This document shows positions 1-10,639 of a stretch of 64,000 nucleotides of DNA, piece by piece (position 1 is the stretch's first letter; the number at the start of each line of letters is the position of its first letter). The translations under genes were made by a program, and so were the position numbers. Below the pieces are notes generated by a model. That model had not been told where the DNA came from and made no database searches. It was given only the letters and a program-made list of their open reading frames with translations. This stretch comes from Cristatella mucedo (Eukaryota > Bryozoa > Phylactolaemata > Cristatellidae), in the NCBI GenBank assembly GCA_009760855.2, contig WPIO01000036.1, positions 2,346,001-2,410,000 of the forward strand. Direction: 5' to 3'.

Positions 1-471
1 GAACTGGGTCAAGTGCAAATAAAAATGGCGTCCTGAAATATAAACAAAACCTAAAAAGTAACCTCTAAATGGCTTAAATTGTGACTTAATCTGGCGGATA
101 AAGAAAGGTTCGAAATCTTAATCTGGATAGAATAACGTGATTCGTATTTCAGTAAGTACATAAGAGCTACTCTAAACCGTGCTCCCGTCACAACTCATTA
201 ATTCAAGCAAGGACCTGTAAGGGTTTCGTAACCCTTATAAAGGCAGCGATGCAGAAGCCGCTAAAAACCCAGCTGAATGTCAACTATACCATAATACGAC
301 TGGCAAAGTAAGAAACCCGCGTTTACTGATCGGACTAGCTCGCATGGAAGCGGAGCAACTCTAAAAACCATTATCTGTACAAATAGAATCGCTTTCAGCA
401 CCACCAAATCCGACAGCTGTCTAACTAACAAGTTCGCTAGATCCATGCTTGAATGACGCCGGTGACTACTG

Positions 472-608
472 AAAACCGCCATCTTGGCTAGACACAAAGT
501 CAAGCTAGAATGCAACACCATAAAGCTCACTGCAAGAGGTAAAACGCCATCTTGGCTAGACACCAAATCAAGCTAGAATGCAACACCATAAAGCTCACTG
601 CAAGAGGT
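472..608. repeat. Tandem duplication of a 68-69 bp unit
   Basis: Unit 1 (472-540) and unit 2 (541-608) differ at only a few positions. Each contains CGCCATCTTGGCTAGACAC, whose reverse complement carries CAAGATGGCG, a YY1-like motif. No gene is seen around it. Confidence 0.85.
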
Positions 609-941
609 AACTATTACTCTGAATACCTATCACAGGGAAATCCGAATTAAGCCAACCAGCTAAACCCGGGGCCTTCGCTCTGCGGTGCCTCAAGAAGATT
701 TACAGCAGTAATCTGTAACCAAAGCCATCGATCAAACGAATAGTCAATGACTCAGCCACTCGGAGCACCGATGCCAATGATCCGTGGGAATGACACGCGC
801 TACGACGAGTGCAGCCCTCCGAAATCAGAGAGCGCACACAGATTGAGTGTCTGGTTTCACGAGCACATCCAATAGAGGCTCAATCTCGCAGCGTCCGAAA
901 ATCGAGATTTCAGCTATTCCGGTGTGGTTTTTTGTTAACTC

Positions 942-1690
942 TTACTTAACGTTACAGCTCAACAATTGCGAAGATGTCCGCAGCGAGAAGAACGCGCGAG
1001 CACTTGCCATTAGACCAATCACAATCGGAGCGTCGTAAGAGCGGAAATCAACAGCTTCGATTACTAAACGTGGCATGAATGCAACGCTGGTAGTATTGCC
1101 TAGCGCGTCCGTCACGTAGTCAGTCCGCCGTCTTGGTGCGGCCTTCTTTTGTTTTGATCTACGCAGGCCATCTCCAGTATCCTCCACATGCTGGGTGTTA
1201 CCTGAGGTCATGCCGCGGTACTGACAAGCACCAATGCCATCGGCATCGCTAGTTAGAATCACGTCGTCTCCGTCACCTGAACTTTCTAAATCGCTGCCTT
1301 GCGAACCATCTGTCCACGATAAATGACGAGGCCCGTGGTATTTTTGCAAGTGATTAGAATTCGTGCGGAGTTTTAGGTTCCGCTCATGGCGAAGAGCGAA
1401 TGCAAAATGCCACACCTGAAAGTCAATTTTCAACCACATATAGACATTCCAAATGCTAGACAGCTTGGTTGAGAGTCTCTTCTTTCCCCGATGATTACAA
1501 AGCCAAATACTGTCACCGTGTTGTAGTGCAATGTCATACGCATTTAGATCAGCTCGCTGCTTCATGTCATCCCTAGAGACAGCTAAATTTCTCTAACCTG
1601 ATCGTAATATTCCAAGAGGCATTCGTGCATGTCTCCGACATACTCAGGAACACGCATTCCCGTCAAAAAAGATCTTTCTTTAATCTCAGT
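942..1690 (-). pseudogene. Ty3/gypsy retrotransposon pol, C-terminal end of integrase (relic)
   Basis: A 207-codon open frame (1565-942) continues the frame-shifted stretch up to about 1690. Motifs in order: EYVGDMHECLLEYYD (integrase linker), YDIALQHGDSIWLCN, the KLSSIWN block and LQKYHG, matching the C-terminal GPY/F-like part of Ty3/gypsy integrase, then an acidic tail ending RRRTDYVTD, as in many gypsy pol proteins. A stop and a frameshift lie near 1580-1600. The catalytic core of integrase is missing upstream, where 1740-3680 holds SINEs and unassigned DNA. It acts (in intact relatives) in inserting the element's cDNA into the genome. Dead copy. Confidence 0.7.
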
Positions 1691-1737
1691 TCCCTACCCA
1701 GCATCAATCTGCCTGTGATAAACCCAGTGTGTTTCTA

Positions 1738-1876
1738 TATATATTTCATTTCATTTGTATAGTGCCCTAAGAGAACTTAATCGCTTTTCAGGCGCTTCAC
1801 ATGTGCCTCGGGGCTCGAGCCCACGACCTCAGACAGACCTTGGGCGAGGTGAGCACCTTAGCTACTGGACCAAAAC
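1738..1876 (-). mobile_element. SINE family S2 (tRNA-like head, LINE-type 3' hairpin tail)
   Basis: On the minus strand: a box A-like GTAGCTAAGGTG, a box B-like GGGCTCGAGCC, then AAGCGCCTGAAAAGCGATTA and GTTCTCTTAGGGCACTATAC, the same 3' hairpin design as the LINE copies in this window. Best example of S2 here. Confidence 0.65.
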
Positions 1877-2475
1877 TGATAGTCCTGCTTTTTGATGCAT
1901 CATTCTGAAACATCGTGCGCTAGGGCTCCACAATACCAGCCTACTGCGGATGTAGGGGCGTAACCAATACAGTGAAAAAAATCGCATGCGACCTTAGCAA
2001 AGGATGCGGCCGCCTCCCCGGTAAGGAATCGCGTAGGCGTCAGGCCACTTTGTATAACAGTTCATCTAGCCATATATGCATGCACTTATCGCCATGCTTA
2101 GCGGTAGTCAAAGGGCTACCCATATCAACAACGACTCGCTCATCCCATTGGAGCGCCCATCGGATGGTGAAGCTGCACCGGTGCCCCAGGTTGCAACCCG
2201 GGCCTTTCTTGGCACAATGTTCCAGGCAGAACTATGCGTCACTCTTTTGTATGACCTCTCACCCAATGGAAATGCCCCTTCAGATGACGCGGTGTCTTCT
2301 TTACCCCTGGGTGTCTACATGTAGGCGTATCGCCCGCTCTCATCTGTCGTAACTATGGGCCTAAACTGCTTAGGCCCAAGTAGTAGCCGAGCAAGCTGTT
2401 CAATCAGGTCATACTTGGAGATACTCGCTCCCTCGGTAGTAGTCTCCGATGGAGCCTAAGCATTGCCCATCGCGG

Positions 2476-2643
2476 TGAGCAGCGATGACTAGGTAAGGTG
2501 GTTGCTTTTCACGAACCCGGGACAGAGGAGGTCGTGGGTTCGAATCCTGCGCTGGGTGATTCTTTATCGCAAACGGTGGTTATAGCCGTATAGGCTCTTC
2601 TGCCGCTGTATAAAAGAGGCTGTTGAGTCGGCTAGTATTTTTT
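2476..2643 (+). mobile_element. tRNA-derived SINE, family S1
   Basis: Box B GGTTCGAATCC at about 2539, preceded by the family head and followed by the AGCCGTATAGGCTCTTCTGC body and a T-rich tail. The head is degraded at its 5' end. Confidence 0.85.
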
Positions 2644-3504
2644 GCATTGATACCACCCCTACTTAGTGGTTGTGACGTGAGGGAGAGAGCCAATCCCGGG
2701 CCGGGCTCGACCTGCATTCTCACATCCACTTCGTAAGAGGCTACAGGTCCTCCTGCCTAAACAGCAAATCTCCTAAAGCACCTGCATCATCTTCAACCTC
2801 AACATCTTCAACACCTTTAACTCTGGCAGCATGCAGCGATACCTTGTTCCCTTTCTTTACTGGCACAACGCTTGAACTCAGCAGCGCAAGGACGTCGAGT
2901 CCAGCTGTCGCTGGTGTCGCTCCAATGGGCTGTTCGAGCTCTTCGCCGCCGAATCGCGTAATCCTATCTAAGGTCTAATTCTCCAACCCACCGAGCAACA
3001 AGCCGTCCCTTTGGTTCTTTCGGTGGGCGAAGGAATTTCAGAGTCGCCTACTCAGTGAGGATCACGAAAGTAGCCGCCCCCCCTAACAGATACGGCTGGA
3101 AATCGTTTCAGACTTTGTGTAGCGGCCAGCAACGGTTTCTTCCCCGCGACACAGTAGTTCTTCTCCGGACCACTGAGGATCTTGGCGAAATAAGCCGCCG
3201 TTTTCTAACTCCCATCCTTAAACTAGGACATCTCCGTTCAACCCTGCGGTTGCTAGCGATGCAGTCTAGTACATAAGGAACAGGCGGATCTGGAAACCTC
3301 AAAACAGGCTCTCGTCAGCAGTTGCTTGCTTAAAGTGCTTGGATGTGACGTCAGCTGTTGCCGACCACCATTCACACTTTACGCGCCATTTCTCACGCAA
3401 GGTGATGGAGAGGTGCAGCTGGGGAAGCATGCCCTTCGGCAAAATGTCGATAGTGCCATGCTGACACTCAGAAGGCTACGCAGCTTCCCTCCGTCGGTCC
3501 TTGG

Positions 3505-3682
3505 TGAGTCGTAATGGCTCACTAGGTAAGGCGGTTGCTTTTTACGACCTCGGCCCCAAGGTCGTGGGTTCGAATCCTGTGGTGAACGATTGTTAATTGC
3601 CTCTGCAAGCGGTGGTGATATCCGTAAAGGCTCTTCTGTCGCTATACAAAAAGAAGCTGTTAAATCAGCTTGTATTTTTTTC
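3505..3682 (+). mobile_element. tRNA-derived SINE, family S1
   Basis: Near-complete copy: GAGTCGTAATGGCTCACTAG head, box B GGTTCGAATCC, GCAAGCGGTGGTGATATCCG body and a T-rich tail. Confidence 0.9.
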
Positions 3683-3739
3683 TACCCCCCCCCGATTCTC
3701 CTACAATATCCACAACTACTTCACTTCCCTTTGAAACGG

Positions 3740-4030
3740 GAGAATCTTCGTAGGGTGTAATTTCTTCAGACAACCTCTTCAGTTCCTACTTAAAAGGTTG
3801 ATCCAAAAAAATCATGTCATCCAAAGAAATCAGAGCCATCATCCAATGGAGACTTCTAGCACTTTTCCCATTAGCCGCTCAAATGTGACTGGTGCATTGC
3901 ACAAACCAAAAGGCATCATCGTAAATTGCCAGAGCCCTTGCCTGTAGAAGAAAGCCACTTAGAATCTGACAGCGAGTCTAGGTTTTCGTCCATACGCGAC
4001 AATGGGTATGAATCGTTCTCTTTTATATTA
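3740..4030 (-). pseudogene. Ty3/gypsy reverse transcriptase fragment (relic)
   Basis: Reading the minus strand gives NDSYPLSRMDENLDSLSDSKW followed, after a frameshift, by MPFGLCNAPVTFERLMGKVL and a decayed YLDD-like box (SLDDMI). These are the conserved RT blocks of Ty3/gypsy elements in the right order. At least one stop and a frameshift are present. It is the same element as the relics at 942-1690 and 4575-5950, and is cut off at its 5' side by the minisatellite at 4070-4174. Confidence 0.75.
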
Positions 4031-4174
4031 TCACCTCTCCCTAAAATCCACGAAGAATCTCTTAATGCCATGTTTCTTCATAACTAACATATCTTAGTGC
4101 CATATTTCTTCATAACTAGCATCTCTTAGTGCCATATTTCTTCATAACTAACATCTTTAAGTGCCATATCTCTT

Positions 4175-4295
4175 GTCTACGGCCATACCACGTTGAAAAC
4201 ACCGGTTCTCGTCCGATCACCGAAGCTAAGCAACGTCGGGCCTGGTTAGTACTCGGATTGGTGAACCACGCTGGGGAATACCAGGTGCTTTAGAC
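4175..4295 (+). pseudogene. 5S rRNA-like sequence (probable pseudogene)
   Basis: 121 nt starting GTCTACGGCCATACCACG and ending GTGCTTTAGAC, followed by TTTT (Pol III stop). The box A part of the internal control region (GAAGCTAAGCAACGTCGGG, CCTGGTTAGTACT) is conserved. The box C side, near 4255-4275, has extra bases relative to the usual GGATGGGTGACCGCCTGGG, so folding and transcription are doubtful. It is a single copy, 11 bp in front of a SINE. A tandem 5S gene cluster is not seen here. Confidence 0.75.
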
Positions 4296-4306
4296 TTTTA
4301 ATTGGT

Positions 4307-4488
4307 GAGCCGTGATGGCGCACTAGGTAAGGTGCTTGCTTTTCACGACCTCGGGACCGAGGTCGTGGGTTCGACTCATACAGTGGGCGATTCCTTATCG
4401 CCGCTGCAAGCGGTGGTAATAGCCGTAAAGGCTCTTCCGTCGCTATGCAAAAGAGGCAGTTAAATAAACTAGTTTAACATTTTAAATT
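4307..4488 (+). mobile_element. tRNA-derived SINE, family S1, directly behind 5S-like sequence
   Basis: Starts GAGCCGTGATGGCGCACTAG. The box B-like GGTTCGACTCA is imperfect. It carries the family body (GCAAGCGGTGGTAATAGCCG, AAAGGCTCTTCCGTCGCTA) and a T/A-rich tail. With the 5S-like sequence it forms one inserted block inside the minisatellite. Confidence 0.85.
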
Positions 4489-4569
4489 ATATTTCATAAC
4501 TAGCATCTCTTAGTGCCATATTTTTTCATAACTTGCATCTCTTAGTGCTATATTTCTTCATAACCGGTA

Positions 4570-4870
4570 TCACAGGAGAGGATAAGGGACTGGGTAATTT
4601 TTCACAACTCATTCGTTCACATAATCGTCCATGACTTTCTGGATTTCTCTCCTAGTCTAAGGATCTGCCTAATGAGTGCACAGTTCCCTGTACTAATCTT
4701 GTTCTTGAACAATTCGGTGGATCTCAAGTTGTGGTCACCAGACGAAAACGCGTCCGCACAATGCACAAGAAACTTCCTAATCTCTGAGGACTCTTCAAGT
4801 GTCTGTGAGCAGTACTTCTATCAAATAGGTCCTCAAGGTAATTTGGAAAATGTTCAATGCTTTTAAATGT
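4570..4870 (-). pseudogene. Ty3/gypsy pol, linker between protease and RT (relic)
   Basis: Minus-strand reading contains EIRKFLVHCADAFSSGD and KISTGNCALIRQ, then IQKVMDDYVNE, which match the segment just before the RT core in Ty3/gypsy pol. Several frameshifts and stops are present. The order on the minus strand (this, then RT at 3740-4030) is that of an intact element. Confidence 0.65.
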
Positions 4871-5950
4871 GACGGTATTTGCCTCGTGTGTTTCAGCACG
4901 TGTTCAAGGACCACTCCAGCTCTGGGAGTCCACGCGGTGGCCCATCAGAAGCATTAGCTAGTATGAGTAGCACCATTTTCCATCTTGCAGCTACCAAACT
5001 CCGTCCCACACTCAAACCAGGTGCTAACTCCAACGTCCCTTGCCCTATATTAATCGGCATAACCCTTTTGATCTATTCGATCGGTCCTACACCAAACCAC
5101 TTGTTCTGATCGAGCTGGTATAATTAAGGGGCACGAATTTCGAAGGCGTCTATGTTCCACCTCGCTAATTCATTCGCGTCGACTGCAAAAATCCGATGGC
5201 ATTCGCTCTTACCTCCGATGCTCAAGTTAAACTCCTACGGGGTGCTACATCTTAGAGTAGCGTCCCGTGACTTCAGCACAAATTTTTCTAAATTATCGGT
5301 AACGATAGTTCCGATCCAACTATGCCAACTACCATCCGACAATCTTTTTCACCAGCTTTCCCGTCGCACCGACCGGGCTTTTAATTGGGCGTGTATGCTT
5401 ACTAGTGATTACGGGACCATCACGCCCTCGGTTGTTGTCTGCCCCCTTGACATGAAACTTTTATCTTTTCCCGAACCTTGGCTGCTGTTAATCCCCTGAT
5501 CAAGATTTACATGCGGACAGTCGCTTCTAAAGTAACTAGTTTCGCCGCACTCAAAGCAAGGATAGTTAGTTTCCGCGACATTGAGGTGCGATCGTGTCGG
5601 AGTGGCCCACTCCTATTGTTTGAGGCTTCGCGTGAAGCCCGGAGGCATTCTCAGACCACCTATACTCCCGTTGAAAGTACCGTTTTTCATTGCAACTAAA
5701 ACAAATGCATTCCAGCGTCACACTGCCCAGGTGCCTCTACTCTTCAGGCAACATAACGCATGTGAGCATTCGGTCGTCAATTTGCCTCGCTCCTATTATT
5801 AGTGTCGTAACCTCACCTGTTATTACGCTGGTAAAGTGTGCAGCTCTGTTCCGATTCAAGTCTTCTCGCCGACGCCTCTTAGAGTGCTTCTGGTTTTCCC
5901 AACGATATTTACTGCTGCAGAGATCGGTCCCGCAACGCTCTTCTTAAGAG
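4870..5950 (-). pseudogene. Ty3/gypsy gag nucleocapsid and protease region (relic)
   Basis: Two zinc-knuckle-like motifs on the minus strand: 5703-5662 (CFSC, four residues, Tyr, four residues, Tyr) and 5558-5517 (CFECGETSYFRSDC). Both follow CX2CX4HX4C spacing, but Tyr replaces His in both and the last Cys of the first is lost. Around 5050-4900 the minus strand reads like the post-protease stretch of gypsy pol (GRSLVAARWKMVLLILANAS). No intact protease DTG box was found. The 5' side ends at the unrelated repeat block starting near 5985. Confidence 0.5.
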
Positions 5951-5984
5951 ACCCGGGGAGAGGCAGCCACGCATTTTTGTCCAC

Positions 5985-7860
5985 TGACGGTTTCGCTATC
6001 GGCTGATGATTGGTATAAAGTTATGTGGTTGCACTTTAAATGATTTAAATGATGTGCTTTTGTTGTGTGCATTCAAAATTGGAGCGTTAAGAAGCCGATT
6101 TCGGGGAATTTCGTCGCGGAATGCTATAAATTGCAGTATTGGCCTGACCATTGCTGTGGATGGCTGTGCATTGCCGGTGTCTAACGAGCCAAGCTTGAAA
6201 ATGCCACGATTTCACTTTGGCCGCAGCGGAATGTTAATTTTAACGACAGTTGGGGCTTCGCGCTGCCAATTTCTTGTTGATTTGGCGTGACTTGGGGTAG
6301 TGGCCTGGGCTATTGCTGTCAATCGTCGTTCGTCGCTCGCGATTGCACGCGCGTTCGCGATTGGTTGAAAGGATGTGATTTCACTTGAAAGACGGTGCGC
6401 TGTGACAAGTGAGAAAAGATTTATCTTGGCCCAGCCACTTTCCGGCGATTTGCGAAGGATCATTTTGATTACCGTATTTGCCCGGGCCATTGCCGTCAAA
6501 TACCATGAATTTTTCAAGATTGAACGCACAGAGCGGGTTAAAGGTATGTACGCGCGAAGTGAGATGTTTCGCGGAATGAGAATTGGAGCCTTGTGCAGCC
6601 GAATTCCCATCGATTTGCCTAAGGTTTTGTGGTATTGGTCCTTTCCGTTGCTGTCGATTGCCATGCATGGCTGAAAATTAACCTGCAAAACAGCTTGAAT
6701 TTCTTGCTGTTTCACTTTTTACACCATAAAATGTGTGGAGCTTCGCGAAGCCAATTTGTGGTCGATTTGCCTCGGTTTGTAGTGCATTGCTGCTTGAGCT
6801 GAGCCGAGCCGTTGCCGTAGATTGCCATTCATTGCCCAAGATTTTACGAGCGCAATTGGTTAAAATGACGTGGCTGCACTTAAAACGGTGTTCTGTAATA
6901 TGCTTTTAAAATTAGAGCATTGAGAAACCAATTTTGGGGCGTTTTGTAATGGATTGTTAAAGATTGCGGTATTGGCCTAGGCCATTGCAGTCGATTGCAG
7001 TGCCTTGCTGGAGAATGGCGGAGGCAATTGTAGTAAAATTGTGCGAGTACACAATAACCGAAGATTAGAGCAACGTGCTATCACTATTATAGCTCAAAGT
7101 GTACGTATTTTGGTCGTTTTACTGCGGATTGCCGTGGATTGTGGTATTGGCCCGGGCCACTGCATTCGATTGCAGGGTATTGGAGGCAATTAGAATAAAA
7201 TTGTGCGAGTACACAATCACTGAAGAGTAGATCAGCGTACAATCATAATTCGAGCTTCTAGTGTGCCCGTTCTGGTCGTTTCGCCTCGTATTGAGGTAGA
7301 TTGCAGTGTGGGACCGGGCCGATGCAGTGCATTTACATGAGAACGTGTTCGCGTTGTGGAGTGAAATTGTGCGGGTACACTTTGAACTTAGTTTAGTTTA
7401 TATGCAATGTATATTACAGCTTCGCGTTGGAGATTTGAGGACGATTTGCAGTTCGGTGCTTTCCCATGTCATTTCTGGCGATTGCCGCTCATTGCCAGAG
7501 TTTTCGGATGTACAATTTGTTATTTTTAGTGGGTATCAACACAACATAACATAGTGTGCTTTAATATGCAACAAAAGCTGGAGCTCGGTGCAATCTATTT
7601 CTATTTAGTTTGTTGTGGATGGGGTAGATTGGAGAGGACTGCAGTATTGGCCCGGACTATTGCAGCCGATTGCTGTGCATTGCACTAGAACAGCCGTGCC
7701 AATGCAAGTGAAATTTTACGAGTGCAATAGACGCAGAGTGTGCTGTCATACGCAATCCAAAAAGGAGCTTTTCTAACGGGATTTCTGTCGTTGAGTGATT
7801 TAATGCAGTGAATTTCGCTGGATTGTGGTGAATTTCGGTATCGGCTCGGGCCGCTACAAC
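5985..7860. repeat. Block A: unidentified repeat made of ~168-bp diverged subrepeats
   Basis: About eleven subrepeats. Each starts near a TATTGGCCCGGGCC-type core followed by ATTGCAGTCGATTGCAGTGC. Cores fall near 6137, 6299, 6475, 6632, 6793, 6969, 7144, 7306 and 7642, spaced 157-192 bp (mean near 168). Many subrepeats also contain AAATTGTGCGAGTACACAAT or an equivalent. The subrepeats are diverged from each other but match block B (14986-16155) in order. No reading frame is open across it, and no known family is recognised. Confidence 0.8.
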
Positions 7861-7952
7861 GTTATTTCAGTGGACACATATGCTTCCCCTCCCCCAGTAT
7901 TAGGCGCCTATTTTGGCGCCCCTCTTGATACAGCCCCACTGATCCAGCGCCC

Positions 7953-8138
7953 GAGCCGTGATGGCACACCAGGTAAGGCGGCCGATTTTCATAACCTCGG
8001 TCCCGAGGTCGTGGGTTCTAATCCTGCGGTGGGCAATCCTATACTGCCGCTATGAGCGGTGGTGATAGCCGTAAAGGCTCTTCTGTCGCTAAAAAAAAGA
8101 GGCTGCTGAATCAGCTAGTATTTATTTTATTTTTTTAT
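7953..8138 (+). mobile_element. tRNA-derived SINE, family S1
   Basis: Head GAGCCGTGATGGCACACCAG, mutated box B (GGTTCTAATCC), full body and TTTATTTT tail. Confidence 0.9.
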
Positions 8139-8206
8139 TCACCCCCTGCCACCTTTGGTACGCCACCGGCCTCCGGACTCCGAGTTTTGAATCAACCGTG
8201 AGCGTC

Positions 8207-8600
8207 TCAATGCGCGCGCGCAGTAAGACCTTTGGGTGCTGAGTTAAAGAAGTCCAGTCGGAATGTGGCAATGCACAGACCAGCTTGGCTGAGCATACTT
8301 AGCCAAGCTGGTCTGTGCATTGCTAAGATATCTCCGTCGAAAGATGCACATCCTTGGCTGAGCAGGCCAGAATCTTGGCGATATGACATCAGTAAAAGAA
8401 GGCACACTGAACTGGGAAGCTGCAGTACTCTCTTTGTTACAGGTAACTTCCAGAGTAGGACGCCAAGAATGAGTGAAGGCGCTACCGGAAATATGCTGGC
8501 CGAGCCAAGTTTAAGGATTAAGGTCTCCATTTTCTGAGCAACGTTAGGACTACCTCCTTCCCACGGCCTTTGCATTGCATGAGTAAATTGTAGTACTGAG
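8207..8600 (-). mobile_element. Degenerate LINE fragment (RT C-terminal side)
   Basis: Minus-strand peptide similar to the LINE's post-RT stretch: QKMETLILKLGSASI corresponds to [15 protein letters not shown] of the better copy at 28603-29547. It contains a perfect inverted repeat (8268-8323). The next upstream LINE piece is at 9095-9245. Confidence 0.6.
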
Positions 8601-9094
8601 CGGTTGTACTTCACGGAACGCGAGCACGTGCCGGACTGAAGACGAAAGAGCCACGACTCCTCGTGCCGTCCGTGTGTGCACTTGCCTATTTTTCGTGAGC
8701 TAAACTTGCCTTCGCATGATTAGCTGCCCGTTAATAACAGAGGTCCGGCGAACCTGATGAGGCCGCGAGTGTCTTCTCCTATGCTCGGCGGCGGTTGTCT
8801 GAGCGCGATACTCACTTGCTTTTGAGTGAAATGCTTTCTTAAGCGAATGTGCCTTGCCCGCCATTAGCTGTTGAGTGCTGCTTCGCATACGACGATTCGT
8901 ATTCGCCCCTAAATCGATGGAGGTTCGATTCTCCTCCTTTGGGCACAGTGCAAATTGCTTAGCCTCGTTTTTCATTGTTTGCTGCCAATTTTTTCTAAAA
9001 GCTGGTTTCGCCATCATTCAATTTGAGAAAGCCTGCTGTGATCGCAGTGCAAGTGCTAGCAATGCATGCGGCGAGGAAGTCGAGCCGAGTTTGA
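8601..9094. other. Unassigned sequence between two LINE pieces
   Basis: About 490 bp separating two minus-strand LINE fragments, so probably an insertion. The stretch GGAGGTTCGATTCTCCTCC near 8920 looks like a tRNA T-arm, but no cloverleaf could be completed. No gene seen. Confidence 0.3.
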
Positions 9095-9245
9095 CCAAAT
9101 TCTGAACGGAATGCAGCGACTAAAGCTGAGGTGTCGGTATAGCGCCTCATTGGTGTAGAAATCTAAGCTCACGTCGTGCTGCTCTTCAATTTCTTTGGCA
9201 AGAGGGAGGATGTACATTGTAAAGAAGAGCGCAGACAAAGCACAG
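9095..9245 (-). mobile_element. Degenerate LINE fragment (RT catalytic region)
   Basis: Minus-strand reading LFFTMYILPLAKEIEEQHDV then LDFYTNEALY corresponds to [20 protein letters not shown] and [10 protein letters not shown] of better copies. The YADD box is degraded to YTNE. Confidence 0.6.
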
Positions 9246-9381
9246 ACCCGAGGGGCACACATACATTTAAAAAAGGCTCCACACGCTCGTAGCAAGCTCT
9301 CACGCGGGAGCATTAGGATTCAAGCAGTTCGTGTCGTCTGGATTCCTTTCGCCTTAGCTGCTCACTCTAAATGTCGCAATC

Positions 9382-9442
9382 GGCCCCCCCCCGATCGGCC
9401 CCCCCCCCAATCGGCCCCCCCCCCGATCTTCCCCCCCCCCGG
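9382..9442. repeat. C-tract minisatellite (G-quadruplex-prone on minus strand)
   Basis: About three 16-17 bp units of GATCGGC followed by runs of 8-10 C, ending in a further C run. The minus strand has four G runs of eight or more. Confidence 0.85.
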
Positions 9443-9643
9443 CACGCAGCTTAATGTGTTTCGTCAAGTAGATTGCTTCTTGCCTGTCGCCTAATTCAAT
9501 GAATGTGGATCATAGGACTCGGGCCCAGAAAAGACCTACCTGACCTATTCAACATTGACTTGATTTGGTATTCTAAGCTAGGTTAAGGTTAGGCCATATC
9601 CTCAGATTAAGCACAGCTCCTCCTTTAGCATGGGCAGTAAAAC

Positions 9644-9811
9644 AAATACTAGCTCATTTAACAGCCTCTTGTGTATAGCGACAGACGAACCTTTATGGCT
9701 ATCACTACCGCTTGGGCGTTAAGGGATCGCCCACCGGAGGATTCGAACCCACTACCTCGAGACCGAGGTCGTGAAAGGCAACCGCCTCACCTAGTAGTGC
9801 TATTACGGCTC
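9644..9811 (-). mobile_element. tRNA-derived SINE, family S1
   Basis: Minus-strand copy. Box B reads GGTTCGAATCC in reverse complement near 9740. Body with some deletions. Confidence 0.85.
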
Positions 9812-10245
9812 ACCAACAGTAAGCGGGTCGTAGGCTAAAGTTGTTACAGCTTCGAGAGGGATGGGCACCTAGAGCTTGCTGCCAACAAAGGAAGACACGC
9901 CCGATCGGTGTGCCTCGGTAGATGAGACTAAAAGCACTATCTCTACCTTAGAAGCACCCTCCCCTCTATTGGCTATCGTTTTGCCTTGGGATGCCATCTC
10001 ATGAAAGCCATATATATGTCAAAGCAGCTCCGACAGGCCGATTTCGAGGGAAAAAATAGTGACATAGCCGAACGTTTCTTGCTAGAGGGCAGGCTAGTAA
10101 GTTGTTGGCAGAGAGAACCAGACCTTTTCAAAATGCTTGAACTTGAAGCGCTTGTTTTGGGTTCGAGACTTGCTGCGAGCTATCCTTATTGTCGCATATA
10201 TAAGTGCCCAGCAATTTTGTCTGAAAGCTGCCCAGACGATAATAT
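9812..10245. other. Unassigned sequence with a 104-codon open frame
   Basis: Open frame 9986-10300 on the plus strand (MGCHLMKAIYMSKQLRQADF...). It runs into the LINE tail, shows no recognised motif and is judged a chance frame. Confidence 0.2.
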
Positions 10246-10425
10246 TTATAATAATAATGTACTTGATAAAGCGCCCTCAGAGAACTTAATCTCTTTCTAG
10301 GCGCTTTACATTTGCTGCAATGGGAAATGCAATTAAATGGTAAGTAAAGTCATGCTTGAAAAACAAACAAAATGAATAACATGGTTAGGGGTGACATGCA
10401 CAGGGTCAGCATGCAAATGTGGTCG
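10246..10425 (-). mobile_element. LINE 3' UTR and tail
   Basis: ATAATAATGTACTTGATAAA tail, hairpin GCGCCCTCAGAG...AGGCGCTTTA and the 3' UTR with GGGTCAGCATGCAAATGTGG, as in the other copies. Truncated at about 10425. Confidence 0.85.
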
Positions 10426-10639
10426 GATAAGTGGGGTGGCCTCAGTGACTGATCGAAGCCACCTCCATGCCAGAAGGATATTTAGATAGCTCTTGATGGA
10501 TCTTGGGTAGCCTGCAAAGGTCTGACAAAAAGTGCTATGATGTAGCAGCACTAAGTCCGGCTTGGATTTTTTCTCGGACAGAGCTTCTAGCAAGCTGAAT
10601 GGTGGAATTCGATTAGCGTTGAGCAACACCGCACATTGC

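Larger units (their letters stand above)
4070..4562 (+). repeat. 32-bp minisatellite split by a 5S-SINE insertion
   Basis: Units resembling CATCTCTTAGTGCCATATTT plus CTTCATAACTAG repeat about three times at 4070-4174 and twice more at 4490-4562. The two halves are separated by the 5S-like sequence and SINE (4175-4488), so the insertion is younger than the array. The array itself lies inside the gypsy relic. Confidence 0.7.

Noticed and set aside
6212-6715. 167-codon minus-strand frame in block A
   Set aside because: Subrepeat spacing is not a multiple of three and the frame does not persist in block B; probably chance.
8845-8945. tRNA or tmRNA gene suggested by GGAGGTTCGATTCTCC
   Set aside because: T-arm-like only; no matching D-arm, anticodon arm or acceptor stem of proper length.
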